A DNA stretch of 64,000 nucleotides, from positions 62,001 to 126,000 of the forward strand of contig NZ_VOIR01000013.1 of assembly GCF_007923295.1 (NCBI RefSeq). The letters run 5' to 3'. Of this stretch, positions 50,255 to 59,427 are shown one piece after another; position 1 is the first letter of the stretch, and each line of letters opens with the position of its first letter. The notes under the pieces are model-generated. The model was not told the DNA's origin. It saw only the letters and a list, made by a program, of their open reading frames with translations, and made no database searches. The DNA comes from Agrococcus sediminis. GTDB lineage: Bacteria > Actinomycetota > Actinomycetes > Actinomycetales > Microbacteriaceae. The position numbers and the translations under genes were made by a program.

Positions 50255-51973
50255 TCACGCCTCGACGCGCGCGATCGGCTCGTCGAGGGCCACCGACGCG
50301 CCCTCCTCGGCGAGGCGCCGCAGCGTGCCCGTGCGGTGCGCGGCGACGCGCGTCTCCATCTTCATCGCGTCGACGACCGCGACGGCCTGGCCGGACTCCA
50401 CCGCAGCCCCGTCCTCCACGAGCCATCGCACGAGCGTGCCCGGCACGGGCGCCGTCACCGCCGAGGCGTCCGCGGCCGGCGCGGCGGGCTCCGCCGCCGA
50501 CGCCGAGCCGCCGGGCGCCGCGAGCAGTCCGTCGGGCAGCCCGAGCACGACGCGGCGGCCGTCGACCTCGATCGCCACGCGGCGCAGTCGGGCGCCGGGG
50601 GCGGGCGCGGGCCGCAGCTGGGGCTCGAGGCGCGGCATGAGGTCGGCCTCGATCCACTGCGTCGAGACCGCGAAGCCCCCGGTCGAGAAGGCCGGCTCGT
50701 CGAGCACCGCCTCGGCGAACGGCGCCACGGTGGCGACGCCGACGACCTCGAGCTCGCGGAGCGCCCGGCGCATGCGCACGAGGGCGGCGTCGCGGTCGGG
50801 CGCGTGCACGATGAGCTTCGCCGCGAGCGAGTCGAACGCCGCCTCGACGCGGTCGCCGGCCTCGACGCCCGCGTCCCAGCGCACGCCCGGGCCCGCCGGC
50901 GCCCGCAGCGCCTCGACGAGGCCCGGGCTCGGGAGGAACCCGCGGCCCGGGTCCTCGGCGTTCAGCCGCAGCTCGATCGCGTGGCCCGACGGCGCGGGCG
51001 TCTCGCGGATCGACGGGCCGAGCCCCTCGGCGATGCGCAGCTGCTCGCGCACGAGGTCGACCCCGGTGACGGCCTCGGTGACCGGATGCTCGACCTGCAG
51101 CCGGGTGTTCACCTCGAGGAACGAGATGGTGCCGTCGGCTCCCAGGAGGAACTCGACCGTGCCCGCGCCGCGGTAGTCGACGGCGGCGCAGATCGCGCGC
51201 GACGCGTCGTGGATGCGGGCCCGCTGCGCGTCGGTGAGACCGGGCGCGGGCGCCTCCTCGATGAGCTTCTGGCTGCGCCGCTGCAGCGAGCAGTCGCGGT
51301 CGCCGACCACGACCACGCCGCCCGCGCCGTCGCCGAGCACCTGCGCCTCGACGTGCCGCGGCCGCTCGAGGTAGCGCTCGATGAAGCACTCCCCGCGGCC
51401 GAACGCCGCGATCGCCTCGCGCGTGGCCGAGCCGAACGCATCCGCGACCTCGTCGATGGTGCGCGCGACCTTCAGGCCGCGGCCGCCGCCGCCGAACGCC
51501 GCCTTCACGACCACCGGCAGCCCGTGCTCGCGCGCGAACGCGACCGCCTCGTCGGCGTCGGCCAGCGGCCGGTCGGTGCCGGCCGCGAGCGGCGCGCCCG
51601 CCTCCTGCGCGATGCGGCGCGCCGTGACCTTGTCGCCGAGCGCGTCGATGCTCTCGGGCGTCGGCCCGATCCACGTGAGGCCCGCCTCCTCGACGGCGCG
51701 CGCGAACGCGGCGCTCTCGGAGAGGAAGCCGTAGCCGGGGTGCACCGCGTCGGCGCCGGCGGTGCGGGCGGCCGCGAGCAGCGCGTCGATGCTGAGGTAC
51801 GTCTCGGCGGCGGTCGTGCCCTCGAGCGCGACGGCCTCGTCGGCGTGCCGCACGTGCATCGCGTCGACGTCCTGGTCGGCGTACACGGAGACCGAGCGGT
51901 AGCCGGCCTCGGCGCAGGCGCGCGCGATGCGCACGGCGATCTCGCCGCGATTGGCGATCAGGATCTTCTCCAC
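50255..51973 (-). CDS. biotin carboxylase with C-terminal biotin carrier domain
   Basis: Protein of 572 residues that carboxylates its own biotin with ATP and bicarbonate. The biotin carboxylase domain spans about 1-445: [14 protein letters not shown], the glycine-rich ATP-grasp loop [13 protein letters not shown], and [24 protein letters not shown]. After an Ala/Pro linker, the carrier domain (about 500-572) ends with the biotinylation site AMKM, Lys538. No acyl-CoA carboxyltransferase beta gene is nearby. It follows the fused PxpB-PxpC gene by 13 bases, and that protein's folds are those of the carboxyltransferase half of urea carboxylase. AGGAGG precedes the GTG start. It could instead serve an unlinked carboxyltransferase. 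Confidence 0.9.
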   Translation of the reverse strand: MEKILIANRGEIAVRIARACAEAGYRSVSVYADQDVDAMHVRHADEAVALEGTTAAETYLSIDALLAAARTAGADAVHPGYGFLSESAAFARAVEEAGLTWIGPTPESIDALGDKVTARRIAQEAGAPLAAGTDRPLADADEAVAFAREHGLPVVVKAAFGGGGRGLKVARTIDEVADAFGSATREAIAAFGRGECFIERYLERPRHVEAQVLGDGAGGVVVVGDRDCSLQRRSQKLIEEAPAPGLTDAQRARIHDASRAICAAVDYRGAGTVEFLLGADGTISFLEVNTRLQVEHPVTEAVTGVDLVREQLRIAEGLGPSIRETPAPSGHAIELRLNAEDPGRGFLPSPGLVEALRAPAGPGVRWDAGVEAGDRVEAAFDSLAAKLIVHAPDRDAALVRMRRALRELEVVGVATVAPFAEAVLDEPAFSTGGFAVSTQWIEADLMPRLEPQLRPAPAPGARLRRVAIEVDGRRVVLGLPDGLLAAPGGSASAAEPAAPAADASAVTAPVPGTLVRWLVEDGAAVESGQAVAVVDAMKMETRVAAHRTGTLRRLAEEGASVALDEPIARVEA

Positions 51974-51986
51974 GTCGTCCTCCTGG

Positions 51987-53540
51987 TCAGTGGGGCGGCA
52001 CCGCGATGCGGAACCGGATGCGGGCGCCCGGCGGCAGCTGCCCGGCGAGGTCGAGGTCGCGGTCGACGACCGCGCCGATGATCGGGTAGCCGCCCGTGAG
52101 CGGGTGGTCGGGCAGGAAGAGCACCGGCTGGCCGTCGGGCGGCACCTGGATGGCGCCGGTCACCGCGCCCTCGCTCTCGAGCTCGCCCTCGCGGGAGCGC
52201 TCGAGCGGCGTCGCGCCCTCGAGGCGCACGCCCACCCGGTCGGAGCGCGGCGTCACGAGCCACTCCTGCTCGACGAGCGCCGCGAGGGCGTCGTCGGCGA
52301 ACCAGTCGGAGCGCGGGCCCAGCACGATGCCGAGCTCGACGACGTCGCCCGGGCGGGGCAGGCGGATGCGGGGGGCCCGGGTGCGCTCGACCGCCGCCGT
52401 GCCGCCGGCCGGGCCGTGCAGGGGCAGCGCGTCCCCCGCTGCGAGCGGCGCGGGGCCGAGCCCGGCGAGCGTGTCGGTCGCGAGGCTGCCGAGCACCGGG
52501 TCGAGGGCGATGCCGCCGCGGATGGCGATCACGGTGCGCAGGCCGTCGTGCAGGCCGCCGATGCGCAGCTCGTCGCCGTCGTCGAGCGCGACGGCACGCT
52601 CGGGCTCGACGGCGTGCGGGCCGTGCGGCGTCTCGAGCGACGCCTCGGCGTGGGCGCCGGCGAGCGCGACCACGGCGGGGCCGCGGAACCGCAGCACCGC
52701 TCCCCCGCCGGCGAGCTCGAGCCCGGCGGTGCCGGGCGGGTTGCCGACGGCGCGGTTCGCCTCGCGCAGCGCGCCCCGGTCGGCGGCGCCGGAGGCCGAG
52801 ACGCCCTGGGCCGCGAGGCCGGGCCGGCCGAGGTCCTGCACGAGCAGCTGCACGCCGGGCCGCACGACCTCCACCGCGTGCGCGGCCGTCACGGCGTCGC
52901 GCCGCGGCGCCGCGGGTGCGGCGAGCTCGCGGTCGACGCGCTCGAAGCGCACCGCCGTGCCGGGCGCGAGCAGCGCGGGCGGGTCGCGGTCGAGGTCCCA
53001 CATCTGCGCGTCGGTGCGGCCGATCAGCTGCCAGCCGCCCGGGCTCTCCTTCGGGTAGACGCCCGAGAAGCGGCCCGCGAGGGCCACGGAGCCGGCGGGG
53101 ATGCGCGTGCGGGGCGACGGACGGCGCGGCACGTCGAAGAGCGGGTCGTCGCCGACGAGGTAGCCGAAGCCCGGCGCGAAGCCGGTGAAGGCGACGGTCC
53201 AAGTGGCCGCCTGGTGCCGAGCGACGAGCTCGTCCTCGCTCACGCCGAGCACCTGCGCGACCTCGGCGAGGTCCTCGCCGTCGTAGCGCACCGGGATCAC
53301 GACGGAGCCGAGGCCCGCCGCGCGCGACTCCTCCGGAGCCACCGCGAGCAGCCGCTCCGAGAGCGCCCGGGCGTCGACGAGCGTCGGATCGAAGCGCACG
53401 AGCACCGTGCGCGCGGCCGGCACGAGCTCGGTGACGCCGGGGAGCCGGGCGGCGACGAGCGCCGGCAGCAGCCGCATGGCCTCGTCGAGGTCGGCCGCCT
53501 CGAGCAGGAGCGCCGTGTCGGCGGCGGGCAGCACCCTCAC
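51987..53540 (-). CDS. pxpBC: fused 5-oxoprolinase subunits B and C (KipI-KipA type)
   Basis: Protein of 517 residues joining two proteins usually encoded separately. Residues 1 to about 210 are PxpB/KipI (CT_C_D fold), with TGFAPGFGYLVGDDP and GSVALAGRFSGVYPKESPGGWQLIG. Residues about 217-517 are PxpC/KipA (CT_A_B fold), with VQDLGRPGLAAQGVSASGAADRGALREANRAVGN (read in parts) and PLTGGYPIIG. With PxpA these form ATP-dependent 5-oxoprolinase; the same two folds form the carboxyltransferase of urea carboxylase. It starts at GTG, 22 bases after the DUF1445 gene. Confidence 0.92.
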   Translation of the reverse strand: MRVLPAADTALLLEAADLDEAMRLLPALVAARLPGVTELVPAARTVLVRFDPTLVDARALSERLLAVAPEESRAAGLGSVVIPVRYDGEDLAEVAQVLGVSEDELVARHQAATWTVAFTGFAPGFGYLVGDDPLFDVPRRPSPRTRIPAGSVALAGRFSGVYPKESPGGWQLIGRTDAQMWDLDRDPPALLAPGTAVRFERVDRELAAPAAPRRDAVTAAHAVEVVRPGVQLLVQDLGRPGLAAQGVSASGAADRGALREANRAVGNPPGTAGLELAGGGAVLRFRGPAVVALAGAHAEASLETPHGPHAVEPERAVALDDGDELRIGGLHDGLRTVIAIRGGIALDPVLGSLATDTLAGLGPAPLAAGDALPLHGPAGGTAAVERTRAPRIRLPRPGDVVELGIVLGPRSDWFADDALAALVEQEWLVTPRSDRVGVRLEGATPLERSREGELESEGAVTGAIQVPPDGQPVLFLPDHPLTGGYPIIGAVVDRDLDLAGQLPPGARIRFRIAVPPH

Positions 53541-53562
53541 CGCCGAGCCCCCTGCGCCGCGC

Positions 53563-54363
53563 TCACAGCGCGTACGCCGCGTCGGGCACGTCGGTGATGA
53601 GCATGTGGCCGGGCGCGTGCGTCAGTGCGAACGGCGGGCGCGACGTCATGATCGCCGCCTGCGGCGTGACGCCGCAGGCCCAGAACACCGGCAGCTCGCC
53701 GTCGCGCAGCTCGGGCGCATCGCCGAAGTCGGGCGCGCCGAGGTCGGCGATCCCGAGCGACGCCGGGTCGCCGACGTGCACGGGCGCGCCGTGGACGGCC
53801 GGGAACCGGCCGGAGATCGCCACGGCGTCGGCGACGCGCGCGGCGGGGATCGGCCGCATCGACACCACGAGCTCGCCCCGCAGGCGACCCGCAGGCGCGC
53901 AGTCGACCGAGGTGCGGTACATCGGCACGTTGCGCCCGAGCTCCTGGTGGCGGATCGGGATGCCGGCGTCGGCGAGTCCCGCCTCGAAGGTGAAGGAGCA
54001 GCCGATCAGGAACGAGACGAGGTCCGGGTGCTCCTCCCACGCCGCCGACGCATCCGTGGTCTCCTCCGCGAGCTCGCCGTCGCGCCAGATGCGGTAGGCG
54101 GGCAGGTCGGTGCGCAGGTCGCTGCCCGGCGCGAGGCTCGACTCGGTGCGGCCGGCCTCCAGCACCTCGAGCACGGGGCACGGCTTGGGGTTGCGCTGCG
54201 CGAACAGCAGGGTCTCGAACGCCCAGTCGGCCGGTACGGCGATGAGGTTCGCCTGCACGAGCCCGTGCGCGACGCCGCTCGTCGGGGCGACGGCGCCGCC
54301 GCGGAAGGCGGCGCGCGCCGCGCGCGCCTCGGCGAGCTGCGCCTCGGAGGCGCGCGCGCTCAT
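53563..54363 (-). CDS. DUF1445 putative hydro-lyase / D-glutamate cyclase-like protein (YcsI family)
   Basis: Protein of 266 residues in the DUF1445 family. Typical segments are [49 protein letters not shown] and [14 protein letters not shown]. Mammalian members cyclise D-glutamate to 5-oxo-D-proline, and bacterial members are usually called hydro-lyases. In Bacillus subtilis the relative ycsI lies in the same type of operon with ycsF, ycsG, kipI and kipA. Here the ATG overlaps the pxpA stop as ATGA, so a role in 5-oxoproline or D-glutamate metabolism is likely but inferred. Confidence 0.87.
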   Translation of the reverse strand: MSARASEAQLAEARAARAAFRGGAVAPTSGVAHGLVQANLIAVPADWAFETLLFAQRNPKPCPVLEVLEAGRTESSLAPGSDLRTDLPAYRIWRDGELAEETTDASAAWEEHPDLVSFLIGCSFTFEAGLADAGIPIRHQELGRNVPMYRTSVDCAPAGRLRGELVVSMRPIPAARVADAVAISGRFPAVHGAPVHVGDPASLGIADLGAPDFGDAPELRDGELPVFWACGVTPQAAIMTSRPPFALTHAPGHMLITDVPDAAYAL

Positions 54364-55130
54364 CGCGCGCCCCCGGCGAACGGGGCGATCGTGACGCCCG
54401 CCGCCTCGAGCGCCGAGCGGGTGGCCTCGGCCATCGCGATCGCGCCCTCGCTGTCGCCGTGCACGCAGATCGACTCGGCCCGCACGGCGACGTCGGTGCC
54501 GTCGACGGCGCGCACGACGCCCTCCTGCGCCAGCCGCACCATCCTGACCGCGACGAGCGCCGGGTCGTGCAGCACCGCGCCGGGCTCGGTGCGCGACACG
54601 AGCAGCCCCTCCGGCGTGTACGCCCGGTCGGCGAACGCCTCGGCCGCGGTGGCGATGCCGGCCCGCTCGGCGACGTCGAGCAGCACGCCGCCCGCGAGGC
54701 CGAGCAGCACGAGCGAGGGATCGATCGCGCGGATGGCGTTGACGACGTCCTGCGCCTGGCGCTCGTCGCGCGCGATCGCGTTGTAGAGCGCGCCGTGCGG
54801 CTTCACGTAGACCGTACGCCCGCCGACCGCCGACGCGAGCGCCTGCAGCGCACCCAGCTGGTACTCGACCTCGGCCTGCAGGGTCGCCGAGTCGACGTCC
54901 ATCGGCAGCCGGCCGAAGCCCTCGTAGTCGCGATAGCCGGGGTGCGCGCCGATCGCGACCCCCTGCGCGACCGCGGCCGCGAGGGTGGCGCGGATGCCCT
55001 GGGGGCTGCCTGCGTGGAAGCCGCAGGAGACGTTCGCGCTCGTGACGACGCGCAGCATCGCCTCGTCGTCGCCGACGACCCGGTCGGGCACGTTCTCGCC
55101 CAGGTCGCTGTTGAGGTCGATCGTGGTCAT
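54360..55130 (-). CDS. pxpA: 5-oxoprolinase subunit A (LamB/YcsF family)
   Basis: TIM-barrel-like subunit of 256 residues that opens the 5-oxoproline lactam together with PxpB and PxpC. Signature segments are [61 protein letters not shown] and [14 protein letters not shown]. The ATG has GGGAGGAG upstream, 14 bases after the transporter gene. It overlaps the DUF1445 gene. Family knowledge ties PxpABC to removing the damaged metabolite 5-oxoproline or using it as carbon and nitrogen source. Confidence 0.95.
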   Translation of the reverse strand: MTTIDLNSDLGENVPDRVVGDDEAMLRVVTSANVSCGFHAGSPQGIRATLAAAVAQGVAIGAHPGYRDYEGFGRLPMDVDSATLQAEVEYQLGALQALASAVGGRTVYVKPHGALYNAIARDERQAQDVVNAIRAIDPSLVLLGLAGGVLLDVAERAGIATAAEAFADRAYTPEGLLVSRTEPGAVLHDPALVAVRMVRLAQEGVVRAVDGTDVAVRAESICVHGDSEGAIAMAEATRSALEAAGVTIAPFAGGAR

Positions 55131-55144
55131 GCCGCTCCTCCCGC

Positions 55145-56425
55145 TCAGACGCCGACGCCCAGGAAGGCGAAGATCGGCCCGATGGACATGATGCCCATGT
55201 AGAGGCTGAGCAGCGTCGCGAGCGTGCCGACGATCAGCAGCCAGCGCGGGTAGCGGTAGCCGCCGAGCACGTCGCGCTGGCGGAACCAGCCGATGTACAT
55301 GAAGATCGCGAGGCCGATCGGCAGGATGAGCCCGTTGAAGCCGCCGACGAAGACCAGGATCGCCGCGGGCGCCGTGCCGATGAGCAGGTAGACGATGAGC
55401 GACACGACGATGAACGCGACCGTCGCGAGCTGCAGCGGCCAGCCCGAGGCGAGGCGCTTCGAGAAGACCGACATGAACGTCGCAGAGGTGAACGCAGCGC
55501 CGATCACCGAGGTGATCGCGGCAGCCCAGAAGATGAAGCCGAAGATGCGCAGGCCCGCGTCGCCGAGCACGACGCCGAACGCCTGGCCGGCCGGGTTGGC
55601 GGCCTGGCCCGAGAGGTCGAGGGTGACGCCCGACGCGACCACGCCGAGGATGGCGAGGAAGAGCACGTAGCGCATCACGCCGGTGACGAGGATGCCCTGC
55701 ATCGATGCGCGGTGCACGCCCTGCACGTGGTCGGGGCCGATGAGGCCCGACTCGAGGTAGCGGTGCGCGCCGGCGTAGGTGATGTAGCCGCCGACCGTGC
55801 CGCCGACGATGGTCGTGATCGTGGCGAAGTTCAGCTCGTCCGGCACGAAGGTCTGCCGCAGCGCGTCGCCCACCGGCGGCTGCGACGCGATCGCGACGGC
55901 GACGGTCATGACGATCATGCCGATGCCGAGCACCATGACGACGATGTCGACGACGCGGCCCGCGCGCTTGAAGAGGAAGATGCCGATCGCCAGGAGGCCC
56001 GTGAGCAGGCCGCCGATCTTCGGGTCGAGCCCCAGCAGGGCGTTGAGGCCGAGGCCGCCGCCCGCGATGTTGCCGATGTTGAAGGCGAGGCCGCCGATGA
56101 TGATGAGCACCCCGAGCACGTGGCCCGAGTAGGGCAGGGCGCTGTTCGCGAGGTCGCCGGCGCGCTTGCCGGAGACGGTGATCATGCGCCAGATGTTCAT
56201 CTGCACGGCGAAGTCGATGAGCACCGAGGCGAGGATCGCGAACGCGAACGCCGCGCCGAGCTGGGCGGTGAAGGTCGCGGTCTGCGTGATGAAGCCCGGG
56301 CCGATGGCCGAGGTCGCCATGAGGAAGATGGCGCCGAGGATCGGGCCCCTCCGGCTCTTCGCGAAGGCCTTGGCCCTCGTGCCCGCGTCGGCCTCGCCGG
56401 CGGTCGTGTGCTGTGCGTCGGTCAT
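55145..56425 (-). CDS. NRAMP-fold transporter lacking metal-binding motifs (YcsG-like)
   Basis: Membrane protein of 426 residues with about 11 hydrophobic helices and an NRAMP-like (LeuT-fold) layout. True NRAMP metal carriers have DPGN in helix 1 and MPH in helix 6. Here helix 1 reads [14 protein letters not shown] (GPGF at 42-45), and the helix 6 region reads [17 protein letters not shown], so neither motif exists. The match is to the YcsG group found in ycsF-ycsI-kip operons. A substrate such as 5-oxoproline or a related amide is inferred from context only. It is the first gene of the operon, with its own promoter divergent from the GntR gene. Confidence 0.87.
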   Translation of the reverse strand: MTDAQHTTAGEADAGTRAKAFAKSRRGPILGAIFLMATSAIGPGFITQTATFTAQLGAAFAFAILASVLIDFAVQMNIWRMITVSGKRAGDLANSALPYSGHVLGVLIIIGGLAFNIGNIAGGGLGLNALLGLDPKIGGLLTGLLAIGIFLFKRAGRVVDIVVMVLGIGMIVMTVAVAIASQPPVGDALRQTFVPDELNFATITTIVGGTVGGYITYAGAHRYLESGLIGPDHVQGVHRASMQGILVTGVMRYVLFLAILGVVASGVTLDLSGQAANPAGQAFGVVLGDAGLRIFGFIFWAAAITSVIGAAFTSATFMSVFSKRLASGWPLQLATVAFIVVSLIVYLLIGTAPAAILVFVGGFNGLILPIGLAIFMYIGWFRQRDVLGGYRYPRWLLIVGTLATLLSLYMGIMSIGPIFAFLGVGV

Positions 56426-56476
56426 CGGATCCCCATCTCCGTCGAAGGGCTCTGCTGCGCGGGGAGCGCAGACCAG

Positions 56477-56505
56477 AGCGTAGCTTCCGTAGGACATTGT
56501 CGCAA
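56477..56505 (-). promoter_or_regulatory. promoter of the transporter-pxp operon (TTGCGA-17-TACGCT)
   Basis: On the minus strand TTGCGA (56505-56500) and TACGCT (56482-56477) are 17 bases apart, a regular sigma-70-type layout. The leader would be about 45 bases long. Confidence 0.5.
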
Positions 56506-56507
56506 CG

Positions 56508-56520
56508 ATTGTTGAACAAT
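56508..56520. promoter_or_regulatory. candidate FadR/GntR-type operator
   Basis: ATTGTTGAACAAT is a perfect 6-1-6 palindrome, and its core fits the TNGTNNNACNA pattern of FadR-subfamily operators. It lies two bases upstream of the transporter -35 box and 38 bases upstream of the regulator's own -10 box. A related imperfect half, ATTGTCGCAACGAT, lies beside it (56496-56509) and covers the -35 box. Confidence 0.6.
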
Positions 56521-56558
56521 CTGGGTCCGGAATGTTTCGTCCTCGTTGCATCGCGCCG

Positions 56559-56564
56559 TAGCAT
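56559..56564 (+). promoter_or_regulatory. leaderless -10 box (TAGCAT) of the GntR-family gene
   Basis: TAGCAT, then CCGACT, then ATG at 56571. Confidence 0.6.
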
Positions 56565-56570
56565 CCGACT

Positions 56571-57212
56571 ATGAGCGACCACGGGACGACCCTCGCCGAC
56601 ACCCTGCGCGAGCAGATCATCCAGGGCGCGTTCGCGCCCGGCGAGCGGCTCTCCGAGGCGTCCCTCGCCGACCGGCTCGACGTCTCCCGCAACACGCTCC
56701 GCGAGGCGTTCCGCGTGCTCGCCCAGCACGGGCTCGTCGAGCACGTGCCCCACCGCGGCGTCTCCGTCGCCTCCCCCACGACCGCCGACGTCATCGACAT
56801 CTACCGCGCGCGCCGGCTCATCGAGGGCGGCGTGCTGCGCGAGGCGTCGTCGCTGCATCCCGGCGTGACCGCCATGCGCGCGGCGCTCGAACGGGCCGAG
56901 GATGCGCTGGGCCGGGCCGACTGGACGGTCGTGGGCAGCGCCAACATGGCGTTCCACGCGGCGCTCGTGTCGCTCGCCGACAGCCCCCGCCTGACGCGCG
57001 CGCACGACCAGCTCGCGGCGGAGCTGCGCCTCGCGTTCCTCGCGATCGACGACCCTGAGTCGCTGCACCGCCCGTTCGTGGCGAAGAACCGCACCGTGCT
57101 CGAGGCGCTCACCGACGAGGGGCCCGCCCGCGCCGCCGAGGAGCTCGAGCGCTACCTCGTCGACTCGGAGCGGCGCGTGCTGGGCGCGTACTCGCGGATG
57201 GGGCGGCGGTGA
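56571..57212 (+). CDS. GntR-family regulator, FadR subfamily
   Basis: Transcription regulator of 213 residues. The N-terminal winged helix (about 5-70) has [53 protein letters not shown] (read in parts), and the C-terminal all-helical FCD-type domain contains the Asp and His pattern [17 protein letters not shown] that binds metal or carboxylate effectors. It is divergent from the transporter-pxp operon across 145 bases that hold a matching palindrome, so it probably controls that operon in response to a carboxylate such as 5-oxoproline or glutamate. It takes the place of the IclR-type KipR of Bacillus. Confidence 0.9.
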   Translation: MSDHGTTLADTLREQIIQGAFAPGERLSEASLADRLDVSRNTLREAFRVLAQHGLVEHVPHRGVSVASPTTADVIDIYRARRLIEGGVLREASSLHPGVTAMRAALERAEDALGRADWTVVGSANMAFHAALVSLADSPRLTRAHDQLAAELRLAFLAIDDPESLHRPFVAKNRTVLEALTDEGPARAAEELERYLVDSERRVLGAYSRMGRR

Positions 57213-57230
57213 GGTGAGCGGCTAGCTGGC

Positions 57231-57330
57231 CCCTCGGCCCGGGACGGGCCCCGGCGCGGCGCTCGCCCCCTCGGCCCGGGACGGGCCTCGGCGCGGCGCT
57301 CCCCCCTCGGCCCGGGACGGGCCTCGGCGT
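57231..57330. repeat. tandem repeat of 36-37 bases, about 2.7 copies
   Basis: Units begin CCCTCGGCCCGGGACGGGCC at 57231, 57268 and 57304, giving periods of 37 and 36 bases. Each unit holds a small hairpin, GGCCCG-GGA-CGGGCC. The array lies between the GntR gene and uvrB and runs directly into the uvrB terminator. It may be a row of weak terminators or a variable-number repeat. Confidence 0.75.
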
Positions 57331-57378
57331 CAGGCCAGGAAGGGGCCAGCAATGGCCCCTTCCCTAACTGGCCTGACG
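57328..57378 (-). terminator. two-tier hairpin at the end of uvrB
   Basis: The inner stem GGAAGGGGCCA (57338-57348) pairs with 57353-57363 over the loop GCAA, 11 pairs. The outer stem CGTCAGGCCAG (57328-57338) pairs with 57368-57378, 11 pairs, and includes the last codons of uvrB. The TAG stop falls between the two tiers. It probably ends both uvrB and the convergent gntR transcript. Confidence 0.7.
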
Positions 57379-59415
57379 CATCTGCCGCAGGTCGCGCTTC
57401 AGGTCGTGCAGCTCGTCGCGGATGCGTGCCGCGAGCTCGAACTTCAGCTCGCCCGCCGCCTCGGTCATCTGCGCCGTGAGGTCGGCGATGATCGCCTCCA
57501 GCTGCGCCGGCCCGTCGAGATCGGAGCGGTCGCGCGCGAGCCTCGGCGTCGGCGCACCGCGCTTGGTGCCGGCGAGCAGCTCGTCGGTGTCGGCCTGCTC
57601 GCGCGAGAGCACCTCGGTGATGTCGGCGATGCGGCGCCGCAGCGGCGTCGGGTCGATGCCGTGCTCGGTGTTGTACGCGACCTGCACCGCGCGCCGGCGG
57701 TCGGTCTCGTCGATCGCGAGGCGCATCGAGTCGGTGATGCGGTCGGCGTACATGTGCACCTCGCCCGACACGTTGCGGGCGGCGCGGCCGATGGTCTGGA
57801 TGAGCGAGGTCGACGAGCGCAGGAACCCCTCCTTGTCGGCGTCGAGGATCGAGACGAGCGACACCTCCGGCAGGTCGAGGCCCTCGCGCAGCAGGTTGAT
57901 GCCGACGAGCACGTCGAACACGCCCTGCCGCAGCTGCGTCAGCAGCTCGACGCGCCGCAGCGTGTCGACGTCGGAGTGCAGGTAGCGCACCCGCACGCCC
58001 GCCTCCGTGAAGTACTCGGTGAGCTCCTCGGCCATCTTCTTCGTCAGCGTCGTCACGAGCACGCGCTCGTCGCGCTCGGCGCGCACGCGGATCTCCTCGA
58101 GCAGGTCGTCGATCTGGCCCTTCGTGGGCTTGACGACGAGCTTCGGGTCGACGAGGCCCGTCGGGCGGATGATCTGCTCGACGACCGTGTCGGCGAGGCC
58201 CATCTCGTACTTGCCCGGCGTCGCCGACAGGTAGACCTTCTGCGGCGTGCGCTCGAGGAACTCGTCGAACTTCAGCGGCCGGTTGTCGAGCGCGCTCGGG
58301 AGCCGGAAGCCGTGCTCGACGAGCGAGCGCTTGCGGCTCGCATCGCCCTCGTACATGGCGCCGATCTGCGGCACGGTGACGTGCGACTCGTCGATCACGA
58401 CGAGGAAGTCGTCGGCGAAGTAGTCGAGCAGGCAGTGCGGCGGCTCCCCCGGCCCGCGGCCGTCGATGTGGCGCGAGTAGTTCTCGATGCCCGAGCAGAA
58501 GCCGATCTGCTCCATCATCTCGAGGTCGAACGTCGTGCGCATGCGCAGCCGCTGCGCCTCGAGCAGCTTGCCCTCGCGCTCGAGCTCCTTCAGGCGGCCG
58601 TCGAGCTCGTCGCGGATGCGCTCCATCGCCCGGTGCATGCGCTCGTTGCCGGCCACGTAGTGGCTGCCGGGGAAGATCGACACCGCGTCGTGCGTCTCGA
58701 GCACCTCGCCCGTGAGCGGGTGGAGCGTCGACAGCGCCTCGATCTCGTCGCCGAAGAGCTCGATGCGGATCGCGTGCTCCTCGTACATCGGGATGATCTC
58801 GATCGTGTCGCCGCGCACGCGGAAGGTGCCGCGCGTGAACGCGACGTCGTTGCGCTGGTACTGCATCGCGACGAACCGGCGCAGCAGCGCCTGGCGGTCG
58901 ACGCGCATGCCGACCTGCAGCGCCACCATCGCCTCGAGGTACTCCTCGGGCGTGCCGAGGCCGTAGATGCAGGAGACGGTCGAGACGACGATCACGTCGC
59001 GCCGCGACAGCAGCGCGTTCGTCGCGGAGTGCCGCAGCCGCTCGACCTCGGCGTTGAGCGAGGAGTCCTTCTCGATGAAGGTGTCCGTCTGCGGGATGTA
59101 CGCCTCGGGCTGGTAGTAGTCGTAGTACGAGACGAAGTACTCGACGGCGTTGTTGGGCAGCAGCTCGCGGAACTCGTTTGCGAGCTGCGCGGCGAGCGTC
59201 TTGTTGTGGGCGAGCACGAGGGTGGGCCGCTGCACCTGCTCGACGAGCCACGCGGTGGTCGCGCTCTTGCCGGTGCCCGTCGCGCCGAGCAGCACCACGT
59301 CGGTCTCGCCGCGCCCGAGCGCGTCGGCGAGCTCGCGGATGGCCTTCGGCTGGTCGCCGCTCGGCTGGTACTCGCTGATGACCTCGAACGGCCGCACGGC
59401 ACGGGTCGGTTCCAT
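57364..59415 (-). CDS. uvrB: excinuclease ABC subunit B
   Basis: Helicase-like damage verification subunit of 683 residues. Walker A is [12 protein letters not shown], the beta-hairpin region is [18 protein letters not shown], motif II is VVIDESHVT, the second helicase domain has [18 protein letters not shown] and QTIGRAARN, and a C-terminal UVR domain ([21 protein letters not shown]) binds UvrC. The ATG is six bases after TAGGCT, whose TAG is also the coaE stop codon; a GGAGG lies in the spacer. Confidence 0.97.
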   Translation of the reverse strand: MEPTRAVRPFEVISEYQPSGDQPKAIRELADALGRGETDVVLLGATGTGKSATTAWLVEQVQRPTLVLAHNKTLAAQLANEFRELLPNNAVEYFVSYYDYYQPEAYIPQTDTFIEKDSSLNAEVERLRHSATNALLSRRDVIVVSTVSCIYGLGTPEEYLEAMVALQVGMRVDRQALLRRFVAMQYQRNDVAFTRGTFRVRGDTIEIIPMYEEHAIRIELFGDEIEALSTLHPLTGEVLETHDAVSIFPGSHYVAGNERMHRAMERIRDELDGRLKELEREGKLLEAQRLRMRTTFDLEMMEQIGFCSGIENYSRHIDGRGPGEPPHCLLDYFADDFLVVIDESHVTVPQIGAMYEGDASRKRSLVEHGFRLPSALDNRPLKFDEFLERTPQKVYLSATPGKYEMGLADTVVEQIIRPTGLVDPKLVVKPTKGQIDDLLEEIRVRAERDERVLVTTLTKKMAEELTEYFTEAGVRVRYLHSDVDTLRRVELLTQLRQGVFDVLVGINLLREGLDLPEVSLVSILDADKEGFLRSSTSLIQTIGRAARNVSGEVHMYADRITDSMRLAIDETDRRRAVQVAYNTEHGIDPTPLRRRIADITEVLSREQADTDELLAGTKRGAPTPRLARDRSDLDGPAQLEAIIADLTAQMTEAAGELKFELAARIRDELHDLKRDLRQMRQAS

Positions 59416-59421
59416 GCCTCC

Positions 59422-59427
59422 AGCCTA
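59422..59427 (-). promoter_or_regulatory. leaderless -10 box (TAGGCT) of uvrB, containing the coaE stop
   Basis: TAGGCT on the minus strand, then GGAGGC, then ATG at 59415. The TAG at 59427-59425 ends coaE. Confidence 0.6.

Noticed and set aside
56479-59427. LexA/SOS control of uvrA, uvrB or dinB.
   Set aside because: I looked for the actinobacterial TCGAAC..GTTCGA type box upstream of all three genes and saw none. A genome-trained motif scan would be the decisive test.
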